Part shown: positions 1 to 7,332 of the stretch, in pieces
Position numbering within the stretch: position 1 is the stretch's first letter
How the letters are laid out: each line of letters begins with the position of its first letter
From: Rickettsiales bacterium
GTDB lineage: Bacteria; Pseudomonadota; Alphaproteobacteria; Rickettsiales; UBA1997
DNA: 9,576 bases
Direction: 5' to 3'
Assembly: GCA_031255235.1 (NCBI GenBank)
Contig: JAIRSX010000078.1
Span: forward strand, 1-9,576
The notes under the pieces: generated by a model
Told to the model about the DNA's origin: nothing
Seen by the model: the letters and a program-made list of their open reading frames with translations, nothing else
Database searches by the model: none
Made by a program: the position numbers and the translations under genes

Positions 1-60
1 TTACAATATTTACAATTACAATTAGAAACTGATTTCATATTCAATCATTTATTAAAATAA
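1..60 (+). CDS. Possible C-terminal end of an upstream gene (partial)
   Basis: Frame 1 is open from the left edge to a TAA at 58-60 and encodes 19 residues ending in DFIFNHLLK. The Leu/Gln-rich start looks helical. Twenty open codons in such AT-rich DNA are weak evidence, and no family can be recognised. If real, it would be the tail of a + strand gene upstream of the flavoprotein gene. The following 116 bases (61-176) hold no convincing gene, terminator or promoter. Confidence 0.25.
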   Translation, partial: LQYLQLQLETDFIFNHLLK

Positions 61-176
61 ATAGAACAATAAATGACAAAAATAAAAAAAATCAACTTTA
101 TTTAGTCAATCCCAAAAAATCGTAATTTAATTTGATCTCTTCAAAGAAATGGAGTAATAAAAAAAGAAAAAATTAT

Positions 177-665
177 ATGAAAAATAAAATTAGTTTGATT
201 GCGATTTTGTTGTTCGTGATTGTTTTTGGTACCTTGGTTTACATAAGATTTAGTTATACTGCAGGGAGCGAAACAAGAAATGACATTATTGTTAAATTCC
301 TGAAGGATAGTCAGGTGTTTTATATTGCCACAATAGATGGGGAACAACCGAGGGTTAGACCATTTGCTGCTGTTGAGATTATTGACAGGGAAATCAATAT
401 TTGTACTGGTGCTTTTAAAAATGTTTATAGGCAAATCCAGGAGAATCCAAACATTGAAATCGTATCTTTAAATAAAAATGGGGAATGGATTAGAATCACT
501 GCTGCGTTGGAAGACAACAGCAATGATGAAAACAGGGAAATATTTTTTAAAACAAATCCTGCTTTAAGAAAGGTTTACGAAAACAAAGAAGATTTCAAAA
601 TACTCAAATTAAAAGATGTTAGAGCGGTTTTGAATGCCAATGGAAAGGAAGAGCAAAAACTATAA
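177..665 (+). CDS. Membrane-anchored pyridoxamine 5'-phosphate oxidase-like (FMN-binding split-barrel) protein
   Basis: From the ATG at 177 this encodes 162 residues. MKNK is followed by one strongly hydrophobic segment (about residues 5-22) and then a PNPOx-like domain. The domain shows the usual order of this flavin-binding family: a helix with FLKDSQVFYIATIDG, then PRVRPFAA, ICTGAFKNVYRQIQENP, and a GEWIRITA strand, ending near the C-terminus. Such proteins bind FMN or a related flavin and act as small reductases/oxidases or flavin carriers; the substrate cannot be told from sequence. Family members are normally soluble, so the N-terminal anchor is odd. Basic residues before the hydrophobic stretch suggest N-in, which would put the flavin domain outside the cytoplasm. 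The frame stays open upstream to a TTG at 132, which would add a basic 15-residue extension, but ATG 177 is preferred. The 3' end overlaps truA by 32 bases, so the two are probably co-transcribed. Confidence 0.75.
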   Translation: MKNKISLIAILLFVIVFGTLVYIRFSYTAGSETRNDIIVKFLKDSQVFYIATIDGEQPRVRPFAAVEIIDREINICTGAFKNVYRQIQENPNIEIVSLNKNGEWIRITAALEDNSNDENREIFFKTNPALRKVYENKEDFKILKLKDVRAVLNANGKEEQKL

Positions 666-1377
666 AATAACCATTGAGTATGATGGAACAGGTTATTTAG
701 GTTGGGCGGACAGTATTGATAAAACAGTAGAGTCCGCAATTGCTAAACTTACGAAAGAGGAAGTTAAAATTTTCGGTGCTGGTAGGACGGATGCTGGTGT
801 TCATGCTTTGGGGCAGGTGGCGAATTTTTATCTTACGAAAGAGTTTGAAGCAGAAAAAATTCCATGTGGTTTAAATCACTTTTTGAAGGAAGTTGATGCA
901 TCAATTAGAATTGTTAATTGTGTTGAAGTTTCCAGCGATTTTCATGCGAGGTTTAGTGCCGTAAAAAGATATTATCGCTATAGAATTTTAAATCGTCCAC
1001 ACCCGAGTATTTTGGATCAAAATAGGGTGTGGCATCTTCATGCCAAGTTAAATTTTGATGAAATGCTAAAAACTTTGCCACTTTTAGTTGGTAAAAAAGA
1101 TTGGAGTTGCTTTATGAGTAGTGTTTGTGTATCAAATCCGATAAAAACAATAGATAAGGTAAATCTATTTAGAAACAACGAGGAGATTATTTTTGAAATT
1201 GAAGCAAAAAGTTTCTTACATCATCAAGTTAGAACAATTATGGGAACTATTGTGGAAGTTGGTTTGGGGCGTTTTACAGTAAACGATTTTGAAAATATTA
1301 TTTTATCAAAAGATAGAACAAAAGCGGGTAGAAATGCTCCGCCGTATGGGCTATATTTAGTTAAAGTTGATTATTAA
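634..1377 (+). CDS. truA: tRNA pseudouridine(38-40) synthase TruA
   Basis: TruA isomerises uridines 38-40 of the anticodon stem-loop of many tRNAs to pseudouridine in the cytoplasm. The 247-residue protein is of normal length. It opens with the family block YKITIEYDGTGYLGW, followed by the catalytic block GAGRTDAGVHALGQVA, whose Asp (residue 53) is the expected nucleophile. Later come the HARFSAVKRYYRYRILNR strand region, SFLHHQVRTIMGTIVEVG, and the typical end APPYGLYLVKVDY. The segment after GW is slightly divergent: the usual Gln-rich GWQxQ is GWADS here. The start lies inside the end of the preceding gene; a second in-frame ATG at 640 is an equally possible start. No Shine-Dalgarno is visible at either, consistent with translational coupling. 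The sequence style resembles alphaproteobacterial TruA. Confidence 0.95.
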   Translation: MPMERKSKNYKITIEYDGTGYLGWADSIDKTVESAIAKLTKEEVKIFGAGRTDAGVHALGQVANFYLTKEFEAEKIPCGLNHFLKEVDASIRIVNCVEVSSDFHARFSAVKRYYRYRILNRPHPSILDQNRVWHLHAKLNFDEMLKTLPLLVGKKDWSCFMSSVCVSNPIKTIDKVNLFRNNEEIIFEIEAKSFLHHQVRTIMGTIVEVGLGRFTVNDFENIILSKDRTKAGRNAPPYGLYLVKVDY

Positions 1378-1414
1378 AATCAAATAATTTATCTTCTCAA
1401 AAAAATGTTATAAT

Positions 1415-2350
1415 ATGACAAAAGTTTCTTTTATTGGTGCGGGTGGTGTTAGCATGACTACCGCTTTTACACTTGGTTTAAAGTTAGGAAAAGATTTAAC
1501 TGATATAGTTTTAATTGATACTGATGAAAAAATTGCTTTTGGGCGAAGTATAGATTTAAAGCAGGGTTTACTTTTGAATGGCTTGGATACAAATATTATT
1601 GGAACGACTGATTATAATAATGTTGCAAATAGTGACATTATTATAATAACTGCTTCTATGCCACCTTCTCCAGGAGTTTCTAATAGGGAAGCAATGTTAA
1701 AATCCAATAAAGAGATTATAGAAGGAATCGCTAATTCACTTAAAAAAGTCATTTCCACTGATGATAAACAACCTTTGATTGTTGTTGTTAGTAATCCGCT
1801 TGATTTGATTTTGAATCATTTTATAAAAGTTGGTGGCTTTAATAAGAAAAAAACTATTGGTTCTGGTAATTGGTTGGATGTTGCCAGATTACAGGATCAT
1901 TTGTCGCGAGAAGTTAAAGTTGCTCCTTCAAAAGTAAAGACTTTTGCAGTGGCACAGCATGGCGTTAAAATTGTTTACTTGCTCAGCCAAACTACCATTG
2001 ATAATAAACCGTTGTCATCTTTTAATATACCAAAAGACAGATTAAACGAAATTGTTGATAATGCTATTAATGGAGCAAAAGAAATTATTACAAATGGTAA
2101 CGTTCGAACTTTGTATGGACCAGCTTTGTCAATTTTTGCTTTGGTGGATGCTTATTTGAAAGATAAAAAGGAGTTGTTGACTGCCTCTGTTTATTTGAAT
2201 GGTGAATATGGTGTCAACGATTTTTGTTTTGGGGTACCGATCGTTCTTGGGAAAAATGGTGTTGAAGAAATTAAAATTTTAGATATAGACGACGAGGAAA
2301 AACGTCTTTATAAAGAAAGTTATGAGTTCACTAAAGGTTTAGACAACTAA
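1415..2350 (+). CDS. mdh: Malate/lactate dehydrogenase family protein (NAD-dependent 2-hydroxyacid dehydrogenase), divergent active-site loop
   Basis: The family interconverts an L-2-hydroxyacid and its 2-ketoacid with NAD(H), for example malate/oxaloacetate in the TCA cycle. The 311-residue length is typical. Visible: an N-terminal Rossmann loop FIGAGGVS (residues 6-13), where the usual last Gly is Ser; Asp35 at the end of the second strand (LIDTD), which favours NAD over NADP; SNPLD (126-130); LDVAR (154-158) with the catalytic-partner Asp155 and substrate-binding Arg158; catalytic His182 in AQHGV; and a C-terminal LNGEYGVNDF...GVPIVLG block very like alphaproteobacterial Mdh. The mobile substrate loop (81-91) reads SMPPSPGVSNR. 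Malate dehydrogenases have PRKPGxxR and lactate dehydrogenases PQKPGxxR, so the specificity residue is Pro here, and the HGD after the catalytic His is HGV. The symbol mdh is therefore provisional. The gene starts 37 bases after truA, has no visible Shine-Dalgarno, and is followed by a hairpin terminator. Confidence 0.8.
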   Translation: MTKVSFIGAGGVSMTTAFTLGLKLGKDLTDIVLIDTDEKIAFGRSIDLKQGLLLNGLDTNIIGTTDYNNVANSDIIIITASMPPSPGVSNREAMLKSNKEIIEGIANSLKKVISTDDKQPLIVVVSNPLDLILNHFIKVGGFNKKKTIGSGNWLDVARLQDHLSREVKVAPSKVKTFAVAQHGVKIVYLLSQTTIDNKPLSSFNIPKDRLNEIVDNAINGAKEIITNGNVRTLYGPALSIFALVDAYLKDKKELLTASVYLNGEYGVNDFCFGVPIVLGKNGVEEIKILDIDDEEKRLYKESYEFTKGLDN

Positions 2351-2376
2351 TATTTGATATTTATATTTATCTTGTT

Positions 2377-2417
2377 ATACCCGTGCAGTTAATAAAATTA
2401 AATGCATGGGTATTTTT
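2377..2417 (+). terminator. Rho-independent terminator after the dehydrogenase gene
   Basis: Bases 2377-2387 (ATACCCGTGCA) pair with 2403-2413 (TGCATGGGTAT) as 11 base pairs with one G-U wobble. Inside, TTAA at 2389-2392 can pair with TTAA at 2398-2401 around a five-base loop. A short T run follows (2413-2417). This is the most GC-rich hairpin in its surroundings, and it sits 26 bases after the dehydrogenase stop. Its right arm covers the most upstream possible plsY start (ATG 2406), arguing that plsY translation begins further on. Confidence 0.6.
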
Positions 2418-2423
2418 CAAAAT

Positions 2424-3023
2424 ATGGGACTTTTTACTCTTTATCTTTTCGCTATTGTTTTTTTGCCTGCTTATCTTTGCGGTTCCATTCCTTTTGGTTT
2501 AATTATTACTAAGTTGGTTGGCAACATTGATATAAGAACACAAGGTTCTGGCAGTATTGGTGCAACTAATACCACAAGGGCTTTGGGAAAAAAATATGGT
2601 GCATTAGTATTGTTTTTGGATGGAATGAAGGCATTTATTCCGGTTATGTTAGCAAAACATTACTTTCCCAATGGATTGGTTATTCCTACGTTTATTGCTT
2701 TGTTTGTTATAATGGGTCATTGTTTTCCAATTTGGCTAAAATTTAAGGGCGGGAAAGGTATCTCTTCTTTGATATTTTCCTTGTTGGCGATAAATTTAAA
2801 AATGGGTATTTTATTTTTATTGATATGGTACATCATCTATAAGTCCACAAAAATTGTGTCTCTTGCTTCATTATTTGCTACTTTGATTGTCAATATTGTT
2901 ACTTGTTTTATCTTAAAGCCTGTTTCAGTTCCCTTATCTTTTATAACGTTGGTGGTTTTCTTTAAACATAGAGACAACATCAAAAGAATTATGAAAGGGG
3001 AAGAAATGGGTTTTAAAAAATAG
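2424..3023 (+). CDS. plsY: Glycerol-3-phosphate acyltransferase PlsY
   Basis: PlsY is an integral inner-membrane enzyme. It transfers the acyl group of acyl-phosphate (made by PlsX) to glycerol-3-phosphate, giving lysophosphatidic acid, the first step of phospholipid synthesis. All three active-site blocks are present: GSIPFG leading into GSGSIGATNTTRALGKK; GHCFPIWLKFKGGKG, the acyl-phosphate/phosphate-binding block; and a C-terminal KHRDNIKRIMKGEE. In between are several hydrophobic helices, as expected for the family fold. From ATG 2424 the protein is 199 residues, a usual length. An in-frame ATG at 2406 would add MGIFQN, but it lies inside the terminator hairpin, so 2424 is preferred. The classic GSGN of the first motif is GSGS. 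The stop is five bases from the convergent dnaQ stop, with no evident terminator between them. Confidence 0.93.
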   Translation: MGLFTLYLFAIVFLPAYLCGSIPFGLIITKLVGNIDIRTQGSGSIGATNTTRALGKKYGALVLFLDGMKAFIPVMLAKHYFPNGLVIPTFIALFVIMGHCFPIWLKFKGGKGISSLIFSLLAINLKMGILFLLIWYIIYKSTKIVSLASLFATLIVNIVTCFILKPVSVPLSFITLVVFFKHRDNIKRIMKGEEMGFKK

Positions 3024-3028
3024 ATTCT

Positions 3029-3718
3029 TTAATATCCCCAAAAATTGTCCTTTATATTTTTTTTCACAAATTCTTGATGAGAAACCAACTCTTCTTCTGC
3101 TATTGCAAAATTTCTGCTTTTGATTTTCTCTTTTTTCTTTAATTCTTTTAGGAATTCCTTAAAATCGATGCCTTTCATATCTTCGTCATCAAAAAAATTG
3201 TGTTGTGTTCCTTCTGTGAGTTTTAAATATACTTCTGCCAATAATTGGGAATCCAGTAACGCCCCGTGTCCTTTCTTTTCTCTTTCTGTTTTATCTATAT
3301 TAAATCTGTTACAGAGGGCATCCAAATTCACTCTGGTACCAGGAAATTTTTCTTTTGCTATATTCATGGTATCAATGATCGGGTTTGTCAGAGCAGGTTT
3401 ATTTATGAGTTCCAACTCATTATTTATAAAGCCGACGTCGAAAGAAGCATTATGGGCAACGATCCTGTCGTTTCCAATAAACTTTAAAAAGGTATCTGCT
3501 ATATCTTCAAAAGTTGGTTTTCCCTTTAAATCTCCATTGGTAAGACCTGTAATTTGTGTGATTTCTATTGGGACATCTCTTTCAGGATCAAGTAATTCTC
3601 TAAAAGTGTTGTCTGTGATTTTTTTATTTATCATCTCAACACAACCGATTTCAATGATTCGGTGTCCTTCCTGTGGTTTTAAGCCAGTAGTTTCTGTATC
3701 AAAAACGATTTCCCTCAC
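3029..3718 (-). CDS. dnaQ: DNA polymerase III epsilon subunit (3'-5' proofreading exonuclease)
   Basis: DnaQ is the proofreading exonuclease of the replicative polymerase III core. It is bound to the alpha subunit and removes misincorporated 3' nucleotides. The 229-residue protein has the full DEDDh set: Exo I FDTETTGL (Asp7, Glu9), Exo II HNASFDVGF (Asp94), and Exo III HGALLDSQLLAEVY (His151, Asp156). The C-terminal ~60 residues are Lys/Glu-rich, as in the alpha-binding tail of bacterial epsilon. The start is a GTG: an ATG slightly upstream runs into a stop at once. It is the last gene of a tightly packed - strand run, 23 bases after recO. Its 3' end faces plsY across five bases. Short-patch DEDDh nucleases can be confused with epsilon, but length, motifs and the alphaproteobacterial style support DnaQ. 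Confidence 0.93.
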   Translation of the reverse strand: MREIVFDTETTGLKPQEGHRIIEIGCVEMINKKITDNTFRELLDPERDVPIEITQITGLTNGDLKGKPTFEDIADTFLKFIGNDRIVAHNASFDVGFINNELELINKPALTNPIIDTMNIAKEKFPGTRVNLDALCNRFNIDKTEREKKGHGALLDSQLLAEVYLKLTEGTQHNFFDDEDMKGIDFKEFLKELKKKEKIKSRNFAIAEEELVSHQEFVKKNIKDNFWGY

Positions 3719-3741
3719 ACTAAATAGATTAATACATATTT

Positions 3742-4437
3742 TTAAAAAATAAATTTTATTTTGTTCCTGTTGTTTAAAACGGTATCCATTTTATAGGGAC
3801 AATTTTCTCTCAAATATTTTTTCAAAAAGTAATCAATAACTCCAAAACATTCTATGAATATATTTTTATTTATTTCTTCCATTCTAAACAGGGCAGGGAA
3901 TGTAAATAAAATGTTTTTGTATGGTTCACCTATCTCTTTTGAAACGGCAAGGCCAGTTTTTGGTGACACATAATATACTTCGTTAATTCTTTTCTCCTCA
4001 AAAAGTATTCCAGTTCCTAATTCATTCAGTAACAAATTTTCAAAATAGAAATAGTCTCTGATAACATTTTTGTCATCATCATCCATAATATGAATTATAT
4101 TTTCTATCTGTGAAAACAAATCCAAACTTGGTAAATAATTTTCATATAATAGATTTGTTATGAGCGAAACAATATTTTCAAGAATGTATAAATTTCTTTT
4201 TGAGTTTAGCAAAGTTCCTATGTTTGATTTCATATTTTCAATTCTTAGCGTTCCCAGTTGTGTTATGCTTTTTGCTGTCCATGTGAAATGAACTAAATTG
4301 CCAATTTGTTCTCTTGTTACATTATTCAGATATCCACTAATAAGTCCATTGTTTTTGCTAAAAATTTTGATAAGAGACGATTTTTCCTCATATCTTCTTA
4401 TAAAGACAATAAAACCAATATCCTCTATTTTTGTCAT
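3742..4437 (-). CDS. recO: DNA repair protein RecO
   Basis: RecO works in the RecFOR pathway. It binds SSB-coated single-stranded DNA and RecR, and helps RecA load at gaps. The 231-residue protein starts with an OB-fold-like region (IEDIGFIVFIRRYEEKSSLIKIFSKNNG), followed by HFTWTAKSITQLGTLRIE as in alphaproteobacterial RecO. A helical middle is followed by the diagnostic YVSPKTGLAVSKEIGEPY (156-173) and an aromatic C-terminal helix (IDYFLKKYLREN). The Cys4 zinc cluster of some RecO proteins is absent, as is common in this class. Overall similarity is moderate, with many Asn/Lys/Ile from AT bias. It lies 12 bases after the pilus ATPase gene and 23 before dnaQ, so is probably co-transcribed with both. 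No Shine-Dalgarno is visible. Confidence 0.85.
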   Translation of the reverse strand: MTKIEDIGFIVFIRRYEEKSSLIKIFSKNNGLISGYLNNVTREQIGNLVHFTWTAKSITQLGTLRIENMKSNIGTLLNSKRNLYILENIVSLITNLLYENYLPSLDLFSQIENIIHIMDDDDKNVIRDYFYFENLLLNELGTGILFEEKRINEVYYVSPKTGLAVSKEIGEPYKNILFTFPALFRMEEINKNIFIECFGVIDYFLKKYLRENCPYKMDTVLNNRNKIKFIF

Positions 4438-4449
4438 AAAAAATTGATA

Positions 4450-6219
4450 CTATCTAAAATATTGTGTCAAGTCAACAACTCTTGATAATTCATCAATGGT
4501 TGTAATGCCAGCTATGACTTTTCTGGCACCATCCATCTGCATAGTGACGTAACCTCTTTTTTCTAAATATTCTAATATTTCTTTTTTTCTTGCTTCTCTA
4601 ACTATCATGTCGTCAATTTCCCTATCCACATCGAGAATTTCATTAACTGTTGTTCTGCCGACAAATCCTTTTCCTTTACATTTATCACAACCTTTTCCTC
4701 TGTATAAATGTGAAACATTTGCGACCTCTTCCTTTCCTAAAATTTTTTCCAAAATAACTCTCTGATCATCTGTTATAGGTATTTGTTCTTTGCAATGAGG
4801 ACAGATAGTTCTCGCAAGTCTTTGGGCGACCACAGCAATCAAAGCACCAGAAAGCAAAAATGGTTGAACGCCTATTTGCAATAATCTTGGAATTGCAGAA
4901 AAGGCATCATTGGTGTGTAGAGATGAATAAACTTGGTGACCCGTCATTGCCGCTTGAATTGCCGCAAGTGCTGTTGCTTCGTCTCTAATTTCACCAACCA
5001 GTATAACATCGGGATCTTGTCTTAATAAAGTTCTGATACCTTCGGCGAAAGTGACGCCAATCTCTGGGTTAATGTTTGATTGTCTAATCATCGGTAGTCT
5101 GTATTCCACAGGATTCTCCAATGTCATAATATTAATATCTGGTTTATTTATCATGTTTAATAAAGTGTAAAGAGTTGTTGTTTTACCCGAACCAGTAGGA
5201 CCTGTAAGGATTATGACGCCTTCTGGCTTTTTTATACATCTGTTTATGATATCTAAATTTCTTTTGGAGAAACCAGCTTTTTCAAGTGTCAAAACGGACT
5301 TTTTCTGGTCTAAAATTCTCATAACAATATTTTCACCACCAACGGTTGGTTGGATAGAAACACGAAAATCAATGTTTCTGCCAAGTATTGTTGTTTGAAT
5401 TCTACCATCTTGTTGTTTTCTGGTTTCAGCAATATTCATTCCAGATATGATTTTGATACGAACTAAAATGGCATTCCAATATTTATTGTGGAATACTCTA
5501 ACCTGTTCCATTTTCCCATCAATTCTATATCTCAATCTTAAAAAATATTCCTCTGGTTCAAAATGGAGATCGGAGGCACCTTGTCTAACAGCGTCAATAA
5601 GTAAAGCATCCACAAGACGAACTATAGGAGATTTATATGTATCACCGCCACCATCCGTATTATCTTTATCGTTTTTGTCTGCACTTCCTTCCCCTTCAAT
5701 TTCTTTTAAAATACTGTCAATATCTAAATTATATCCGTAATATTTGTCTATAGCGGTAACAATATCATTTTCCAATGCCAACACTGGAATAATTTTAAAA
5801 TTATTTGGGAAAAATCTTTTAATTTGGTCAATTGTGATGATGTCGTATATATCAGCAACGGCAACTTTGATAATGTCTTTATTGAAAGAAACGGGAATAA
5901 CTTTATTTTGAATTGCGAAAGATTTTGGAATTTTTTGAACCAATCTTTGGTCGATTATTGTTGTTTTTAAATCAAATTTATCACTGCCAAATTCAGCCTG
6001 ACTATTCAATGTGTCCAGTAAAACATCATCCGTAATAAAACCTAATTTTACTAATAAATTTTCAATTGAATCAGACAAATTGTGATCTTTCTTTTCTCTT
6101 TCGGCAACACCAACCTGATCCTTTGTAATAATTCCTTTTTGCAAGAGCGTTTGCAAAACATCAACTTTCCGTGATGCTTGTTTTTGAACTTTGTCTATGA
6201 CTGAATCTACACCATCCAT
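4450..6219 (-). CDS. pilB: PilB/GspE-type assembly ATPase (type IV pilus or type II secretion motor)
   Basis: This is the hexameric cytoplasmic ATPase that drives pilin or pseudopilin polymerisation, working with a PilC/GspF platform. The 589 residues run in the usual order. An N-terminal MshEN-like domain (about 20-165) contains LLQKGIITKDQ and KLGFITDD. A short Asp/Asn/Gly-rich linker (175-193) and the N2 domain (ASDLHFEP, RIDGKMEQV) follow. Then come Walker A GPTGSGKT (340-347), the Asp box with MTLENPVEYRLP, Walker B DVILVGEIRD (404-413), and the His box GHQVYSSLHTNDA. A Cys4 zinc site has CPHC (473-476) and CDKC (511-514). All catalytic parts look intact. No pilC, pilD or pilin gene is adjacent, so PilB versus GspE cannot be decided; the symbol is provisional. 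Genes for tRNA modification and DNA repair flank it in a tight run. Confidence 0.88.
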   Translation of the reverse strand: MDGVDSVIDKVQKQASRKVDVLQTLLQKGIITKDQVGVAEREKKDHNLSDSIENLLVKLGFITDDVLLDTLNSQAEFGSDKFDLKTTIIDQRLVQKIPKSFAIQNKVIPVSFNKDIIKVAVADIYDIITIDQIKRFFPNNFKIIPVLALENDIVTAIDKYYGYNLDIDSILKEIEGEGSADKNDKDNTDGGGDTYKSPIVRLVDALLIDAVRQGASDLHFEPEEYFLRLRYRIDGKMEQVRVFHNKYWNAILVRIKIISGMNIAETRKQQDGRIQTTILGRNIDFRVSIQPTVGGENIVMRILDQKKSVLTLEKAGFSKRNLDIINRCIKKPEGVIILTGPTGSGKTTTLYTLLNMINKPDINIMTLENPVEYRLPMIRQSNINPEIGVTFAEGIRTLLRQDPDVILVGEIRDEATALAAIQAAMTGHQVYSSLHTNDAFSAIPRLLQIGVQPFLLSGALIAVVAQRLARTICPHCKEQIPITDDQRVILEKILGKEEVANVSHLYRGKGCDKCKGKGFVGRTTVNEILDVDREIDDMIVREARKKEILEYLEKRGYVTMQMDGARKVIAGITTIDELSRVVDLTQYFR

Positions 6220-6255
6220 CGCAATAGTTTAACAGTTATTTTTTATTAAAGCAAA

Positions 6256-7191
6256 TTACTCTTTAAAAACCACAATTACATTTTTCAGTTTGTGAAAAAC
6301 ACATCCATGTAAAGTATAATTTTTAATTGTTTGAATTTTTTCTATTAGTTTTTCTATTCCATCTGCTCTTGGTTTTTTTGGACTATCGCTTATTTTTTCT
6401 ATAACGGTGCTTATGTATTGGAATTGGGTTTCTTGCTCCATTTTATTAAATTTACTCAAACTAAAAACTACACATCCATCTGATGGGTTAACTGTTTCAA
6501 TTTTATTCTTTATGATATTATTTGCTTTTTGAAGAGTCTGTATGGTCTTATTTATTCTGTTTATAATGAGATCTTTATCGGTGAAACTATTTAAAAATGA
6601 TCTAATTTTATTTCTCAAATACTTTTCATCTTCGTTGCTTTTATCCTCACACCATTTTATATTTTCAGAATTTAGGTATTGTTGTAATTCGTCTTTTCTA
6701 ACATTTAAAAATGGGCGAATTATAGTGTAATCATTTCTATAGCTAATCATTTCCATGGAAGACAAACCATTTATGCCACTTCCTCTAAATAACCGAATTA
6801 AGAAATTTTCAGCATTGTCTTGAATATGATGTGCCAATAAAACAACTTTTATATTTTGCTCTTTCATGTAATCAAAAATGAAGTTGTATCTCACATTTCT
6901 TGCCTCTTCTTCCGATTTTACTGGTATTTGGCAAGTTTTGATTATGTGTTCTATGCCGTAATTTTTACACAGATTATTTACGTAAATTGCTTCATCTTTG
7001 CTTTCTTCTCTGATTTTGTGATCTATTGTAATGGCACAAATTTTTTTGCTGGATATGTTTGCCCACTTGTTTGCCAATAATAATAAAGCTAGGGAATCAC
7101 TTCCGCCAGAAACAGCGACAAGAATTTTTTTTTCTTTGTCTAAATCTTTTATGTTAAATAATTCCAACATATTAAGTTGAATATAAAACAT
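6256..7191 (-). CDS. tilS: tRNA(Ile)-lysidine synthase TilS
   Basis: TilS uses ATP and lysine to convert C34 of the CAU-anticodon tRNA-Ile to lysidine, so that it reads AUA; it is essential in most bacteria. The 311-residue protein begins with the N-type ATP pyrophosphatase core. It has the PP-loop SGGSDS (28-33), TIDHKIREES, the HHIQDNAENFLIRLFRG block (from 121) followed by SGINGLSSM, and a WCEDKSNEDEKYLRNKIR block (180-197). A poorly conserved helical C-terminal part ends at FKE. Length is at the short end of the family, so the far C-terminal domain of longer TilS proteins is probably missing, as in many alphaproteobacteria. ATG 7191 gives the longest form; ATG 7170 (residue 8) is an equally plausible start. 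It leads the tilS-pilB-recO-dnaQ run and is divergent from rpsC. Confidence 0.93.
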   Translation of the reverse strand: MFYIQLNMLELFNIKDLDKEKKILVAVSGGSDSLALLLLANKWANISSKKICAITIDHKIREESKDEAIYVNNLCKNYGIEHIIKTCQIPVKSEEEARNVRYNFIFDYMKEQNIKVVLLAHHIQDNAENFLIRLFRGSGINGLSSMEMISYRNDYTIIRPFLNVRKDELQQYLNSENIKWCEDKSNEDEKYLRNKIRSFLNSFTDKDLIINRINKTIQTLQKANNIIKNKIETVNPSDGCVVFSLSKFNKMEQETQFQYISTVIEKISDSPKKPRADGIEKLIEKIQTIKNYTLHGCVFHKLKNVIVVFKE

Positions 7192-7332
7192 AACTTTTGA
7201 AAAAATACGAATTTTGTAATTTAGTGAAAAATAATGAACAGATAAACGAAAATTATCTTAAATAAATTTGCTTTTAATTTTATTCTGCAATAGACATATA
7301 CTCATAATTTATTGGAAAAGTATTAGTTAATT
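7192..7332. promoter_or_regulatory. Divergent tilS/rpsC promoter region
   Basis: A 141-base, very AT-rich spacer separates the divergent starts of tilS and rpsC, so promoters for both should lie here. Toward rpsC, TATACT at 7297-7302 is a fair -10 match, but no good -35 sits 16-18 bases upstream. Toward tilS, GATAAT on the - strand (7252-7257) is a -10 candidate. A GGAAAAG at 7314-7320 is a weak and rather distant Shine-Dalgarno candidate for rpsC. Individual boxes are uncertain; the regional call rests mainly on gene orientation. Confidence 0.4.

Noticed and set aside
1..25. TTACAAT-like short direct repeats at the left edge
   Set aside because: Only two or three imperfect copies, and they fall in a possible coding tail; not enough for an iteron or CRISPR call.
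141..434. - strand ORF of 97 codons
   Set aside because: It is antisense to the flavin-binding protein gene, with low-complexity Asn/Phe/Ile content and no recognisable motif.
1409..1414. Perfect TATAAT box
   Set aside because: It directly abuts the dehydrogenase ATG, so transcription from it would start inside the gene. No upstream -35 is evident, and AT-rich DNA yields such matches by chance.
3019..3060. Search for a bidirectional terminator between plsY and dnaQ
   Set aside because: No stem of useful length was found; the stops are only five bases apart and flanking G/C runs pair only with long loops.
3120..3752. Long + strand ORF (210 codons) opposite dnaQ
   Set aside because: It is the antisense shadow of dnaQ: Ser/Phe/Ile-rich, with no domain, while dnaQ has all catalytic motifs.
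5447..5740. + strand ORF opposite the pilus ATPase gene
   Set aside because: It is a shadow of the highly conserved ATPase coding sequence; no start signal or family features.
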